From assembly GCA_026874595.1 (NCBI GenBank), contig CM049306.1, positions 61,822,019 through 61,886,018 of the forward strand: DNA of 64,000 nucleotides, read 5' to 3'. A program made the position numbers and the translations under genes. Origin of the DNA: Sipunculus nudus (taxonomy: Eukaryota; Annelida; Sipuncula; Golfingiida; Sipunculidae). Below the pieces are notes generated by a model, which saw only the letters and a list, made by a program, of their open reading frames with translations, had not been told where the DNA came from and did no database searches. Position 1 is the first letter of the stretch; every line of letters begins with the position of its first letter. Below are positions 26,996 to 39,044 of the stretch, piece after piece.

Positions 26996-27419
26996 TTCGT
27001 GCCTCATGCATGACCAAAACTCTATTCATGCCGTGTCTCAGTTCTACGACGTCTTCAGAATTGAAGATGAGTCAATTTAATTGAAAAATAGATTAAACTA
27101 CATTTTTACTTTAGAACTAACTCTTAGGCAATCAGTGTCTTTTTTTTACATTTGTTAACATATTTTGGTAGGAAATGTCATTAACTGAATATTAAGTATT
27201 TGCTAAATGAAAGAGGAAACATACGTGTGATGTTATACATGCATGAACATATGATTACGTTATATCACGAGTTTTTATGACACGATTTTCCATGCACATG
27301 CATGTACCTCTGCATGAATTAACTTCAGTTAATGGCCACTTTTATGGTCTAAAATTAAAATTTGCATTTCTTCTTTGAAAAACTCTCGGTACAGGTGGCG
27401 CTTAGAGAGAGACAGAAAT

Positions 27420-27526
27420 ACATACAGACAGACAGACAGACAGACAGTAGAACAGACAGGCATACAGACAGACAGACAGACAGACAGTAGAACAGACAGA
27501 CAGGCAGACAGACAGACAGAGAGAGG
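27420..27526. repeat. (CAGA)n microsatellite with a higher-order repeat
   Basis: CAGA/CAGG units carry two copies of a larger block 'catacagacagacagacaga...cagtagaacagacagg', giving a second-order period of roughly 50 bases. Confidence 0.9.
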
Positions 27527-28119
27527 GTTACTGCTGACACAAATTTATATAGCTCTTTCATTTAAATGAAACGTGTGTGTGTGTGTGTGTGTTTGTGGTC
27601 ACTACGGCTTAATACATCGTTTAATACCAGTCCTCTCCCATACCACACAAATCGATGCGTTCACCAAATTATTTATTTATCGTCAGTATGGCAAAACCAT
27701 GGTTACAACCAGGCACGTCTCAGAGCTCATTCCCTATATACATACGTTTATTTACATTATTCTCCTGTCAATTATTTAACTGCTTATTCTTCTGATTTTT
27801 ATTTCCAGTTATCTCATTGACAGTGATATAGTCCGCACGTGGACTCGAGTCCAGTTTTTCGGTGACTTGGAACTGGACTTTTTACTCGAGGTTGCTGGAC
27901 TCGGGTTTAGACTAGGATGTATAAGAACTCGAGAAATCAGGCCTAGTCCATCTTGAGTCCAATGGACGGAAAGCTCTGTAGTTTACTATAAAGTCATTTA
28001 TATACATTTGCGAATGATTAATAGATTATACAGTACAAAAAAGAGATAGCTCCAGCTCTGCATCGGGCGCTAAATGCAATTAAATTCAGGTAATAAGCAT
28101 GTGTAAATAAACATAAACA

Positions 28120-28378
28120 CATTGATGGCTATTTTTTTGTTTCACCTTTTTTGTATGTTTTGATAAAAATGCCAAATGATCAGGGAAAAGCATGATAATA
28201 ACAGATTTTTGTTTTTGCCAAACAGTTAAAAGCACTAACAAACAAAGGAAATCTGTTCAAAATTGTATTTTTTTTTCTTCTAGAAAGATGAAATTCAAAA
28301 TAAAAAAAATTAATGCGGGGGGGGGGGGGTTAAAATTGACGCGAGGCGTGCCTGAGAACCATATTTTTTATTTTGGGC
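28120..28378. mobile_element. Short inverted-repeat element, second copy of the 59.2-kb family
   Basis: It shares with 59231-59526, in the same order, the blocks 'aaaatgccaaatgatcagggaaaagcatga', 'gccaaacagttaaaagcac' and 'aatgcggggg...taaaattgacgcg'. Its right end 'cctgagaaccatattttttatttt' is the reverse complement of the other copy's left end. The left boundary is approximate. There is no coding capacity. Confidence 0.5.
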
Positions 28379-28435
28379 CTAATGATAAGATTTTAAGGAC
28401 TTTAACTCGTGATTTCAGTTGTCTCAGACTCAGAG

Positions 28436-28876
28436 AAGGTGGACTCGGACTCGAATCTCAAAGACCCGGATGTTTGACCCGGATGGTGTGGACTAGAATC
28501 TCAAAGACTCGGATGTTTGACCCGGATGGTGTGGACTAGAATCTCAAAGACTCGGATGTTTGACCCGGATGTTGTGGACTCGAATCTCAAAGACCCGGAT
28601 GTTTGATCCGGATGGTGTGGACTAGAATCTCAAAGACTCGGATGTTTGACCCGGATGGTGTGGACTAGAATCTAAAACACTCGGATGTTTGACCCGAACG
28701 GTGTGGACTAGAATCTCAATGACTCGGATGTTTGACCTGTTTGGTGTGGACTAGAATCTCTGAGACTCGGATGTTTGACCTGTTTGGTGTGGATTAGAAT
28801 CTCTGAGACTCGCATGTTTGACCCGGATGGTGTGGACTAGAATCTCAAAGACTCAGATGTTTGACCCGGATGGTGT
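28436..28876. repeat. 43-bp minisatellite, about 10 units
   Basis: The unit is ctcaaagactcggatgtttg acccggatggtgtggactagaat (43 bp, written in two parts), with variants such as gacctgtttggtg and tctctgagac. Upstream sequence at 27838-27960 carries related 'ggactcgagtcc' and 'gactcggg' words, so the array may have grown from one end of an older repeat. Confidence 0.93.
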
Positions 28877-30302
28877 AAAGTCCATTACATTATTCTATCA
28901 TAATTTCAGATAATTTTGGAGATTTTATCTAGAAACCTGCAGAAAAGTTTTTAACATATTGACTTGAATCGCCATGTATATATCACTTTAACCGACAGTT
29001 CACAGTTTATTCTATGATATATGCTGTCGGTGTAAGCGGTCGATTATTTTGTTTAAACAATGTTACCTCTTTCTGGTTGCATCTATTTATACATTTATCA
29101 TTATATTTATTTTTTTTGTGACTTTTGGTGTTGCTATATTCAAAAAGTCATCAATACTTCATAATGCTGACTCATCCATATACACTTCTTATATCTTTGA
29201 AAGCCTCGTGTAATGTCTACAAGTTCCTGTTGTAATGACAGTCTTCTGATGCATTTCTCCTATCCATTAAATAAGCCATGCCTACAGCGGGCCGACCAAA
29301 TGGCTTGTAATGGATATTGATACAATTGACAGTATTTTATCAAGTTTTTGATAGATTTTCTTTTCTTGGAAATATCATTGATATGAAGCTCGCATTATTG
29401 TCTTGCACATTTACTGGAACATTGAAAACTTTCAATAATTTGTATTTTTAGACCCTTGTTAGTCTAAGACAACTTAGACTATCATGAACATTCACTGTAC
29501 ATATAAAGGATATAAACTATATTAACAATGTACCCCTTTATTTTTTGGTCGTAATGTAATTTTGTTTGTATTTAAGAATAATGACCTTTTCGGTTAGTTT
29601 TAGTATTATATGAAATTGTGAAAAAAAGCTGTTCTTCCCTCAATGGAAAACTTGATTATAAAACAACTGTATACATTTAAAAACTGTCTGAATACGATAC
29701 AGACTTCCAAAGGTTAGTAATTCCGTGTTAGTTTTACTTATAGTAGCCACCATCATAAATAAAAATCAGAATAAATCTAAATTTTAATCTGGTATTTTGT
29801 GTTATCGTGCTCCTTCTTCTTTTCCTAAACTATGCCATATATTTCGGGTCACGTGACTGTTCTTCGTGCAGGCATTGTTAACTTTGCATTGTCACTCGGT
29901 CTGCTTTCTGTGATGTCAATTTCATGCATTGGTTTTTTAAACAAAACATGTTATGGACATGGGTGCGGGATTTCGTTTTCTATCATCACATGGATTACTT
30001 TTCAAACTAATCAGGACAGTTCCTCTTAAAATGTCATGCATGCTTGTGATGCATGAATTTAGTTTTGTTGCCAGAGACATTTAATTTCATGACTTCACCG
30101 GACAATGCTTGATCTTCTGTGTATAATTTGTAAATCCAGAGGTTAATGACGCTTGAAATGAGGCATGAACGGTCGTTTATACCTCAAAACCATAGTTATT
30201 TTCTTTGCTCGGGATGGTTCGGAATGGGTTGAAATGTGAGCATTCATTTTCTTTAGTCAATTTATTTCACTTAAAGGTAACAATTATTTATGTTTCTTGC
30301 AG
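28877..30302. other. Non-coding AT-rich stretch upstream of the 30.3-kb gene
   Basis: I see no supportable gene. A 65-codon hydrophobic open frame at 29832-30029 has no family resemblance I can see. The 3' end of the stretch is an intron: 'tatgtttcttgcag' ends at 30302 directly before the coding exon. Confidence 0.5.
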
Positions 30303-30304
30303 GA

Positions 30305-31735
30305 ATGTCAAATAAACGCCGTGTTTTGTCACCATGGAAACATACCTACGGGTCAAGTTCCCCGCCAACATATATAAAACTACAGTCAACTTCAGATTTG
30401 ACAAGAACTGCGAGATCCCCAGGACCAGATCCAAATGACGTCGTTGAAGAGCTCCAGGCGAGCCCTACAAGGGTACAGAGTAGCCAGAAAAACAGAGAGA
30501 CGCCGGTCAAAAAGTTAGACCTCATATGCAATCGATGGTGTTTTCCCTCGCGTCGATCAGCTTACGTAGCCGCAACCAAAAAGGCGGAAGTCCTGACGAA
30601 ATGTCGAATGGCCCTTCCGGATACTGACCATGAAGAGCTTGGGCCTCCCCGCAACGGGTTGGCTTCAGCAGGCATGCGCAAAATCCAAAAGAGGTTCAAC
30701 AAAAGTTCAAGTGACCCCGGTATTAAACTACCTCCACACCTCACTGATCCGATAGATCCCTCGGAGGGTGTAAGTTCACCGTTCCCATCGATCGAAGAAG
30801 ATCGTAAAAAGAGGAACGGAGTTGCTTCATCTCAAGGTCGTTCATCTTCCATGTATCCTCAGAGCTACCCGGCGATGATGGAGTATGTGAAAGACTTGCG
30901 CATGCGCAGAGAACCAACTTTCTCTGCCTCCACTCGATCGAGAGCTGCATCGATGACGCCAGGCGTGACACCAGCTCAACAAATTCTCGCCATTGTCGGC
31001 TGGAATCACAAATCTGTTCCGCTAGAAGAGCTGTCGAGGTCCAGGTCAAGCATGGGTCCAAGTCCTCGGGTTCCAGTGCCCGGCGCCAGGGCGCGATCCG
31101 CTCCCCTGCCGTTCATGAGTGACGGGACGGCTCGAGAAGGGCTCGATCTTACACTTCAATCTAATAAGATGTACCACGACGAAAAGCTGATCAGTGACGA
31201 AACAAACAATAACCCTGAGCTGCTCCAGTATTATGTTTCCATGGAAACTATATCAAAACTGCTCCGAGATCGCCACTCAAGCTGCATGCGACACGTGACG
31301 CCAGCAACTCCTTTACTGGATTCAACTGGCAAAGTTAATATTAAAGGGCGCGCCCGTAGTTGCGTTTTCCCCCTGAGACTCTCGACTGCTCTGAGAGAAT
31401 CGCGTGAACGAGAAATGCGCAAGACTCTCAGTGGCGCCCCCTTGATACAAATCACAAAGCCGGTATTACAGGAACGTATTCTCGAAAACCCTAATCGGGA
31501 GTTTCGTAGGTACATCACTGGTCATTACCCAGAGAACAGAAACTCATCGCCGCCGGCGTCACCTGATGGCACGGATGATGGGAGGCCAGAAACCTGGGAA
31601 AAGGTTTCTGATGACGGTAGCCAGGGGGAGCCAGAAGCGGAGGAAGATCCCATGCCCAAGAATGACGACACCCTGAACGATCAAGTCAATGGATCTCGAG
31701 AAAACATTGTTGTTGCTCTGCCAGATATGTTCTGA
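30305..31735 (+). CDS. Unrecognised basic, Ser/Arg/Pro-rich protein in one long coding exon
   Basis: A 476-residue reading frame, much longer than chance and GC-rich relative to its surroundings. A strong acceptor (tttcttgcag) ends at 30302 and the exon's first codon is ATG at 30305, so I start there. The ATG at 30290 lies inside the intron tract. I recognise no domain, signal peptide or membrane segment. The protein is low in hydrophobics and rich in Ser, Pro and Arg. It has repeated basophilic-kinase-like sites (RARSAP about 262-267, GRARSC about 348-353, TRSRAAS about 210-216). RARSAP fits the R-x-x-S-x-P 14-3-3 pattern. Two more ordered-looking stretches are ELLQYYVSMETISKLLRD (about 305-322) and PVLQERILENPNREFRRYI (about 386-404). 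The tail is acidic (about 425-456). It may be an intracellular disordered scaffold; function unknown. Confidence 0.75.
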   Translation: MSNKRRVLSPWKHTYGSSSPPTYIKLQSTSDLTRTARSPGPDPNDVVEELQASPTRVQSSQKNRETPVKKLDLICNRWCFPSRRSAYVAATKKAEVLTKCRMALPDTDHEELGPPRNGLASAGMRKIQKRFNKSSSDPGIKLPPHLTDPIDPSEGVSSPFPSIEEDRKKRNGVASSQGRSSSMYPQSYPAMMEYVKDLRMRREPTFSASTRSRAASMTPGVTPAQQILAIVGWNHKSVPLEELSRSRSSMGPSPRVPVPGARARSAPLPFMSDGTAREGLDLTLQSNKMYHDEKLISDETNNNPELLQYYVSMETISKLLRDRHSSCMRHVTPATPLLDSTGKVNIKGRARSCVFPLRLSTALRESREREMRKTLSGAPLIQITKPVLQERILENPNREFRRYITGHYPENRNSSPPASPDGTDDGRPETWEKVSDDGSQGEPEAEEDPMPKNDDTLNDQVNGSRENIVVALPDMF

Positions 31736-31739
31736 AGTG

Positions 31740-33080
31740 ATAAGTATATTTTGCACAAGAGCTGACACTTTACTTTGGTTTGGTCTTTGCTAAAGGAGTT
31801 ATCAAAAGCTTTTTTACGTTTGTTTTTTTTTGGGTGACCCGGCCAAATACACAAAGCTGTTGGGTTATGAAATTTCCATTCACATGATCTGCTAGGCTGC
31901 TTCTCTCTAGATCTGGAACACTTACGATACCAGTGATTTGCAATGTCTTGGCCTGCAGAAAAATGACCTTCACGACGTTTACTCGAACGTCCATAAAGCT
32001 TTCCATTTATCAGTGAGTTTCCGGGGGGAAAAACTCCAGACATTACCGTTTACAATGAAAAGAATGTTTTCTTAAAGGAATCAAGTATTCAGAAGTTGCC
32101 AAAAAACCGACCCGAATTATATGACATATTAAATTCAGGAAAATGTTGTCACAGCCAAGTAAATGAGTAAAGCGAATTATTTTTACAAGGACAACTTATG
32201 ATTCATTTATTGACAATATCGAGGTAACCATGGTTTCAAAAGCAGGGTCTATAAAATTTAAATTTTCTTTACAACACGTGTGTTAAAGGCCGTACCATGG
32301 ATATAAACTAGTCAAGTACCAATAACCTTGACCGGTCATAGCAAAGTAACGTGTAAATGTTTGATACTTAACAACAGTAACCAAATAAACTTACGGCGTA
32401 TCGGAAAGCACCAATTGCATCTACCAATTGCATAACCTGTTAAGTATGACTTGTACATATGTACAAACTGAGTTACATATTCCCTGCTGGATATATTATT
32501 TTATGAAACAGTGAATACACTTGACCTTTACTCGCCGGTATAGTTTCGCATACCGGGTATAAACGCACATGAACCAAATGGAGTTACCTCAAAACGTTGT
32601 TAACAATGTTAAAACTTAGTGTGACTCATATCGGCACATCAGTATTTACTTGCATTCTGTGATACTATCACCATGTATATATACATTACACGCTTTTCAT
32701 GCATATCTTGTATTTTGTCATGTGTTTGTGTGTGCGTGTGTATGTTATATAGATGTAGTGATTAATACACGCTGAGTAATTGTCATGTATGAGCTTGAAT
32801 GCATGAAGTCTTACAGAAACACACGTAATGACTACAGGCTAACATCGACATAGATATATAATTTTATATTAATTATCATATCAAACAGGTCTGGGATATT
32901 TATACAGTTTAACATGAGCCCAGTACAACTTCTTGCACTCAGTGGACTGGACGCTCATAATAACACACTACATCAAGTAATGCGATAGAGTTAAGTTCTC
33001 AGTTTTTTTTCTGGAATAACTGATTACGAACACAAAGAGAGAAAGATTGCGTTCATATTTGTATATTAATTATGCAACAC
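31740..33080. other. 3' flank of the 30.3-kb gene; no other gene seen
   Basis: A candidate AATAAA is at 32384-32389 on the + strand, giving a 3' UTR of about 0.65 kb. The rest is AT-rich without recognisable features. Near 33102-33118 there is a short gcc-repeat run. Confidence 0.5.
32384..32389 (+). terminator. Candidate poly(A) signal of the 30.3-kb gene
   Basis: AATAAA in the context accaaataaactta, the first clear + strand signal after the TGA at 31733-31735. Confidence 0.35.
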
Positions 33081-33194
33081 TATTTGTTTTCACGCGGGTT
33101 TCGCCGCCGCCGCCGCCGAGTTCGTTTCCGAGGAAACACCTCTGAGAACATTCGATCGATCTTTCCGAAACCCTGCATAATTATTCGCTCACGT

Positions 33195-34360
33195 GAACTG
33201 GTGCATAACAAAGACTGGTAGCTCCACCTGCAATCCTTTTCATGCAGTGCAGTATGAATCTGGGTGTCTTAGTGAAAACAATCAATGTCTCAATCTTGAA
33301 TACCTCCATCTGGTAATCAAGACTAGTGGCACCACCTACAATCATGTTCGCGTGGCGTCCATCCATGTGTTTGAAATCTGTTCGTCTTAGTGATTGGTTC
33401 AATATGTTGGGCTGAATTTGTGCATAATCATAGATCTTGAATTCCTCCTTCTCGTACACAAGATTGGTGGGGCCATCTATAATGGTATTTGCGTGGTAGC
33501 CATCGATGCGTATGCTTTGGGTGAAAATCAATCACTCCTATCTCAGGAGTGGTTCAATGACTGGTCTGAAATTTTGCATGTCCATCCATCATGGAGAAAA
33601 ATCTCGTAGACCAGACAGGTGGCGCCACCTTCCTTCCCGTTCTCGTAGAACACACTGCTGCCCTTTTCTCAGGCGTGGTTTGCTGTATTGTCCTGAAATT
33701 GCGCATGTCCTCAGACACCTCAATCTCGTACTCAAGAGAGCCCTTTTGCAATTGTTTTCGCGTGGCGTCCATCCGTCCATTTGCTTTGGGTGAAATCGCT
33801 CATATCAAGGAAGTGGATGTATCAGTCTGAATATTGCATGTTTATTCGTTTTGGATAGCTTTGTTGTAGACCAGACAGGTGGTATCACCTGCCGTTCCTT
33901 TTTTTGTAGAATACATTGATGCACTTTTTTCAGTAGTGGATTGGTGTCTTGATCTGAAATTTTGCATGTTTATCCCTCTTGGGTAGATTTCTCATTCAGG
34001 AGACTAGTGGAACCCCTACAATCTAGTTTTTGTAGGATACATTCATGCATTTATCTCAGGACTGGTTTAATTTACCAGCCTGAGATTCGACATATCCACA
34101 TATTTTTGGTACAACCAGCTTGTACATAAGCACGGTGGATCCATCTAAAATCGTTTTCACATAGCGTAGATCCATCATAGACCAGACAGGTTGCGCCACC
34201 CAACTTTTCGTTTTCGTAGAATATAATGCATTTTTTCTCAGGAGTAATTTGATGTATTCACCTGAAATGTGCATGTATATAGATTTTTGAATAGTTGATC
34301 TTGTAAAGAGCCACCTACAATAAATTTTATCTCGTATCCATCTGTAGAAATGTTTTTGGT
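33195..34360. repeat. Degenerate tandem array, period about 130-150 bp
   Basis: A block like 'agac(c/t)ag(ac)(ag)gtggc(a/g)ccacctacaatc(a)tgttttcgtg(g)' recurs near 33312, 33464, 33607, 33734, 33868, 34000, 34131, 34181 and 34308. Between copies are recurring 'tcaggagtggttcaatg', 'ctgaaattttgcatgt' and 'catccatc' blocks. Unit-to-unit identity is low, so it is old. The overlapping short open frames on both strands are by-products. Confidence 0.75.
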
Positions 34361-34990
34361 GAAAATTGCACATATATGAAAAGTTTTAACTGACATCTCT
34401 GATGCCACAAATTTTTAGTCATGTCATGTCAGGTACATTCAATTCCTTACTTTACCCATGCCCCTGTGATTTGGCAAATACCTGTAGTCTGCCCATTTTC
34501 TGGTTCTTTAAGTGAGTCTTGGATGTTGTTGAGATGCATGTTCATGATGAAAAATGAACGAATGTTCATTTCATTCCTCATTCCTCTTTGAAGGACCCTT
34601 CCACACTGGACAGGTTACCAGACTCAAGCTTTTCCAATCAAAATTAACCTGACCCGTCCCCCTTTTTGGTCAGTCTGTAAACAACATATTTTAATGAGAT
34701 TTGATCTGATCAAACTGGTCCTACCAACTAACATGGTTCGTCATCATGCGATTGCTGACACGGCAAAAAGTGGATAGGAGAACTGTTGCAAAATTGCCTT
34801 CGATCACGCCACCGGGTGGCAATTGAGGGAACTAAAATAAGATCCTGTTGAGGTTCATTTCTTCTGTCCTAACTTTTTCGAATTCATTATATGGACGCTC
34901 GATTTGAACTAATCATCTCTTCATGTCGAAAAATACAAATGACATAAATAAGACATAACCAAGTCTTTTCAGAGCATTTTCAAGTGGATA
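34361..34990. other. Non-coding stretch
   Basis: Nothing recognisable on either strand. Confidence 0.5.
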
Positions 34991-34997
34991 ACTATTG

Positions 34998-35430
34998 GTG
35001 TGTTTTCGTCTCAGGAACATGTTCCTGTTCATACGTCTGTTCATGAACAAAGACCGTTTTAGCCCACGAATACGAACATGTTCCTGTTCGTTGTTCAAGA
35101 ATATCATAACCAACTCCCGGGGTCGGTTACACCAACAGGGGGCGCAGGAATAAAGTAAAGGCTGGCAACAATGGCGGCAAGGAAAGAAGTGCGGACCCAC
35201 ACCTGGACTGTTCTTTTTTTATTTCATTGACTGATTTAACGTTAATTTGTCACCATATAATTGCTTCTCATATTTTTGATAAAAATGACATCAATGGCAT
35301 GCACTGTTGAATTGTTATGACTGGTATTCTTAAGGCGCAAGCAGGTGAACAATGCGTTTTGGTTACATGTTCTTGTTTGCATCATTTTTGCGAACAGGAA
35401 CAGGAACATATTCGGACCACGAAAACACGC
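34998..35430. mobile_element. Possible 433-bp inverted-repeat element
   Basis: The left end gtgtgttttcgtctcaggaa (34998 on) and the right end read on the other strand, gcgtgttttcgtggtccgaa (from 35430 down), match over the outer 12 bases with one mismatch. Each is followed inward by a 'cat(g)ttcctgttc' block. No clear target duplication or coding sequence is seen. Confidence 0.5.
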
Positions 35431-36213
35431 CCCGGCTTTGACCAACATGTCTATCACATGATTTCTGGTCAAGAAAAAATTCAGTCAACCCATTTAAAAT
35501 GAAAATCCCGGTCTGAAGTTTATCAGTTGAGGGTACTTTCTTTACTTAATTTAGCGTAGCGGGAACATTTCGGTTGAGATTGCTGTAGTTTAAACCTGTT
35601 TACAGTAAGCACACTGATTAAACACAACCAAAACGACATTTCCGCTCTTAAAGCCAGCTATGCGCCTGCCTTATATGTAAAATTTGTGTTAGTTCTGGTT
35701 TGCTCTGGCAACATATTCATGAACTGTAGTCACTCCTGCTAAAATGTTTCTTAAAAATGCCCTTGTGACGAATGCGTGAGCTTGTTTATCTACAAGCTGT
35801 TTGTAAACACGGTATACGTGTTCATGTTTACAAACAAATAAAACTATGTGACCTGGGGTGGTTTACTTCGAACAAGCTATTGTCATTAAGAGAAACACCA
35901 TCTTTTGTCATTTGCAAACCTGTGGTGCACCTGATTTGCTGCTAGATATACATCCTTGTCGATGTGTTTGGATTACGATCATCGGCCATTTTGGAGTCCC
36001 CCACCTGTTATAAACAGGTGTAGTTTTATTTACTACACGTCAGATATCGGAATAGGCCCCTCTGACGTTTCGTACTTTTATACATATTACGGTGAAGCAG
36101 CCGCTCTGCATGATCTGGCGGTGCAGAGAGAACATGAAAAAACACTGAACAATACGTTCTGCCACCAATAAGAAGATGTAAAATCTGTATAAAATATGAT
36201 TTAAAAGCATGGT
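35431..36213. other. Non-coding stretch before the hAT element
   Basis: Nothing recognisable; short open frames only. Confidence 0.5.
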
Positions 36214-36353
36214 ATTAATATTAGGGCTGGGTATCGGTCCGCCTCATCCGGTACAATACGTATTGCGATACAGTTAATTCGATACCGATACGTATTGACG
36301 ATACGCTTAATTTCTCTTTGTATATCATTTCTTAATAAAAGTTCTGTTTCTTG

Positions 36354-36412
<59 letters not shown>

Positions 36413-36689
36413 CACTTTAATATAGCACATATTCCGTGTGATATGCACCCAAGTTGAACAGCTTAAGCTTGATATTAAATACATAACCAGACCAGTTGAT
36501 TTTAATTATCAAAATCTATCAAATTAAAACTACCAAAATCTCGATCTTCTTTGAGCCCTTTGCATCCCCCCCCCCCCCCCCCCCGCACAAAGTTTTATTG
36601 CATTTGATGGGAAAGGTCATAGGCTGTATTTTTTGTGTCATGTAATGTCATGTCACAGTTTTGTATATTTCTGTGAATATGAATCCATT

Positions 36690-36735
<46 letters not shown>

Positions 36736-37610
36736 TATTCCACATAAAACTAAAGCATCCTTACAAAATATATTAAGCATGTCAATATTTTTGTTTTTAT
36801 TATGTCTGGAGACTTGTTAAGGTTTTAATCCGCTGACACAACAGCCCTCCTGTGCATGAAACATGGAGGGAGAGAAATTGTACATAAATATGGAAGTTAA
36901 ATGGTTATACATTCTTAATATTTGATACTATATGATTTAATGAGAAAATTTGTAAAAAAAAAAAAAGTGGGAAGATTTTCAAGTTGAATTAATGAAATTA
37001 TAGTTTGTTATTGATTAAAACAAATTTTTTTTTATGGCTTAGACTAATTTTTTTACAGATGTAGCAGTTTATCTGAAGGCATTTATCTTTATAATAATTT
37101 ATAATATGTTGTTTGATGTAGTAAATCAAACCTTGAAGACTATGAGTGAAGATTTTGTCGACAATGATTTAGTCGGTTTCATTTATGACTTTTGGTATTA
37201 TGTTTCTCAGACAGCTGTCTGCTATCTTAGGTCTTGTTTTATTTGTATCGAGGGTATCTTTATGTCTTGTGTCATGTTCGTGTGTCATGGTCCTTGTTGA
37301 AAAATTTAATGTTTGTAAAAATTTTGGTAGTGCTTCATGGCAGTAATTATGGTAAAATTTTAATATATTTAGTCTGAAGATGTCATTACTTTTAAGGATT
37401 TTTAATGATTTAAAAATGGGTTCAGTGTGGGCATTATATTTGCTATTTGTGATAATTCTTATGGCTTTTTTTAGAGTTAGTCAATCTGCTGTGTGAACAG
37501 AATTTGTCCCCAGGCTTTAACCATTTATTTTACGTCTGATGTGAAACGTTGGAGTTTCAAGTAACCTATGACTGGCTGCGTAAATAAAAAAAAAGAGATA
37601 AAATGATATA

Positions 37611-38945
37611 CAGTGAAACCTCTCTGGGGCGGACAGTCAAGGGACTGGACAATTTGTCCGTTGAAGCGGGGTATCCGCCCCAGAGGGGGTCGGGCCCAGG
37701 AGGTCCGGCTGCGGCAACTTGTCGGAGACCCAAGTATGGGACTTTATCAACCATAAAAAAACCGGTATTTTTCCTTTAATATTTAACCTTAAATATGTGT
37801 AACATGTGAATAAAATTTAATGCTACCGGTTGTTGTGATCTATTTTTTATTTATTATTATTTATTTTTGAATTAGGCTTTTTATATTAACTGGAACATTA
37901 TTGCCATTACCTATTATTAAAATTTATATTCCCTCATTGATTGACATCAACAGGACTTACTCGTCTCGACATATACATTTCTGCACTGGGTCTGTAAAAT
38001 TTCTCAATTACTCAGTCTTTCCTTTATAATTTAAGAATCGCTTATTACATAATTTAATTTCTGACATCTCGTTCAAGTTTTGTTTAAATATTTTGGGAGG
38101 GCCAGCAAATATGATAAATCAATGCATGATATCATATATGTCTTACAATTTGTAGTTGGGACTGATTTCCGTGATGCAAATGTTACAGAATCGGGGATTG
38201 GTTGATATCGCTGAACCCTCACCCCAGGCGATAGGTCATGACTCGTGACTGTTATCGTCAGGGTGTGTAACAGATACGTCATTATCCTCGCTTCTGGGCC
38301 TATGTTTAAAATGATGTGGTCCAAATTCAGAATAAATATGTTGCTTCACTGAAAGCTCGGCACAATAGAAACTTCGTTAATTCCGTCATTTTTTTTGGGG
38401 GGGGGGACTGCTATTGATAAAATGATACATAAATGAATGTTCCAGCTGAAAAATAAGGCAACTTGAGTAAAACTAGCTCCGGTCTTATAATCATGGCAGT
38501 ATGCCAAAATCATGAGAACATTTAAGTGATATAAGGCGTACCAGAAGCAGACCATATTTTCAATTTCAATGTATTCCTACCGACTTCGCTTTAGTCTCCG
38601 TTAGCCGGGGTGATTTTTGCCATTCGGGTGGACAAAAAAGTGTTCATTGTAGTGAATAACGGGGCAATCCGCCCTAAAGGCCCGGCCACACCGAACGCTG
38701 CGCTGCGCCATGCTGTGCAGCCCGGCAAAAAAAGCTGAAAAAAAATTCAACTTTCTCCGCTGTGCAGCGCTGCAAAAATGCTCAGCCGTTTATTTGCAGC
38801 GCTTTGCAGCGCAGCGCAATGTTCGGTGTGGCCGGGCCTTAATGGGTTTCTTAAAATAGTAAAACACTCTGTCGGCCCAAAAAGTGTCCGTTAGGCGGGG
38901 TGTCCGCCCCAGAAGGGTGTCCGCCTGCAGCCCGGGGTTTCACTA
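37611..38945. mobile_element. Tigger-like (Tc1/mariner-pogo type) element nested in the hAT element
   Basis: It starts cagtgaaacctctctggggcg and ends ggggtttcacta. The ends are inverted repeats, with further inverted 'ggggcgga' and 'tccgcccc' blocks inside, and TA flanks both sides (37609-37610 and 38946-38947). The interior (1.3 kb) is without transposase. It contains the Harbinger-like MITE at 38678-38839. The end sequence resembles widespread pogo/Tigger termini, so the family is inferred from ends and TA flanks. Confidence 0.7.
38678..38839. mobile_element. 162-bp Harbinger-like MITE nested in the Tigger-like element
   Basis: The 19-bp terminal inverted repeat is perfect (aggcccggccacaccgaac at 38678-38696, its complement at 38821-38839). 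It is flanked by TAA at 38675-38677 and 38840-38842, the 3-bp T-W-A target of PIF/Harbinger elements. The inner arms continue the hairpin with gctgcgctgcgc words. The perfect ends suggest it is the youngest of the three nested insertions. Confidence 0.85.
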
Positions 38946-38976
38946 TATCACAAAGCGAATATGTTTGATTCACACG

Positions 38977-39044
<68 letters not shown>

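Noticed and set aside
26724-27029. Ser-Leu / Thr-His / Ile-Tyr repeat frames
   Set aside because: Translations of (GA)n, (GT)n and (AT)n microsatellites.
27355-27569. Cys-Leu-Ser-Val repeat frame and its complement
   Set aside because: Translation of the (CAGA)n microsatellite.
29832-30029. 65-codon hydrophobic + strand frame upstream of the 30.3-kb exon
   Set aside because: Short, no recognisable motif, and not joined by splice sites to the coding exon.
37106-37300. Possible transposase remnant inside the hAT-type element
   Set aside because: The 64-codon frame shows no BED finger, hAT dimerisation block or DDE residues.
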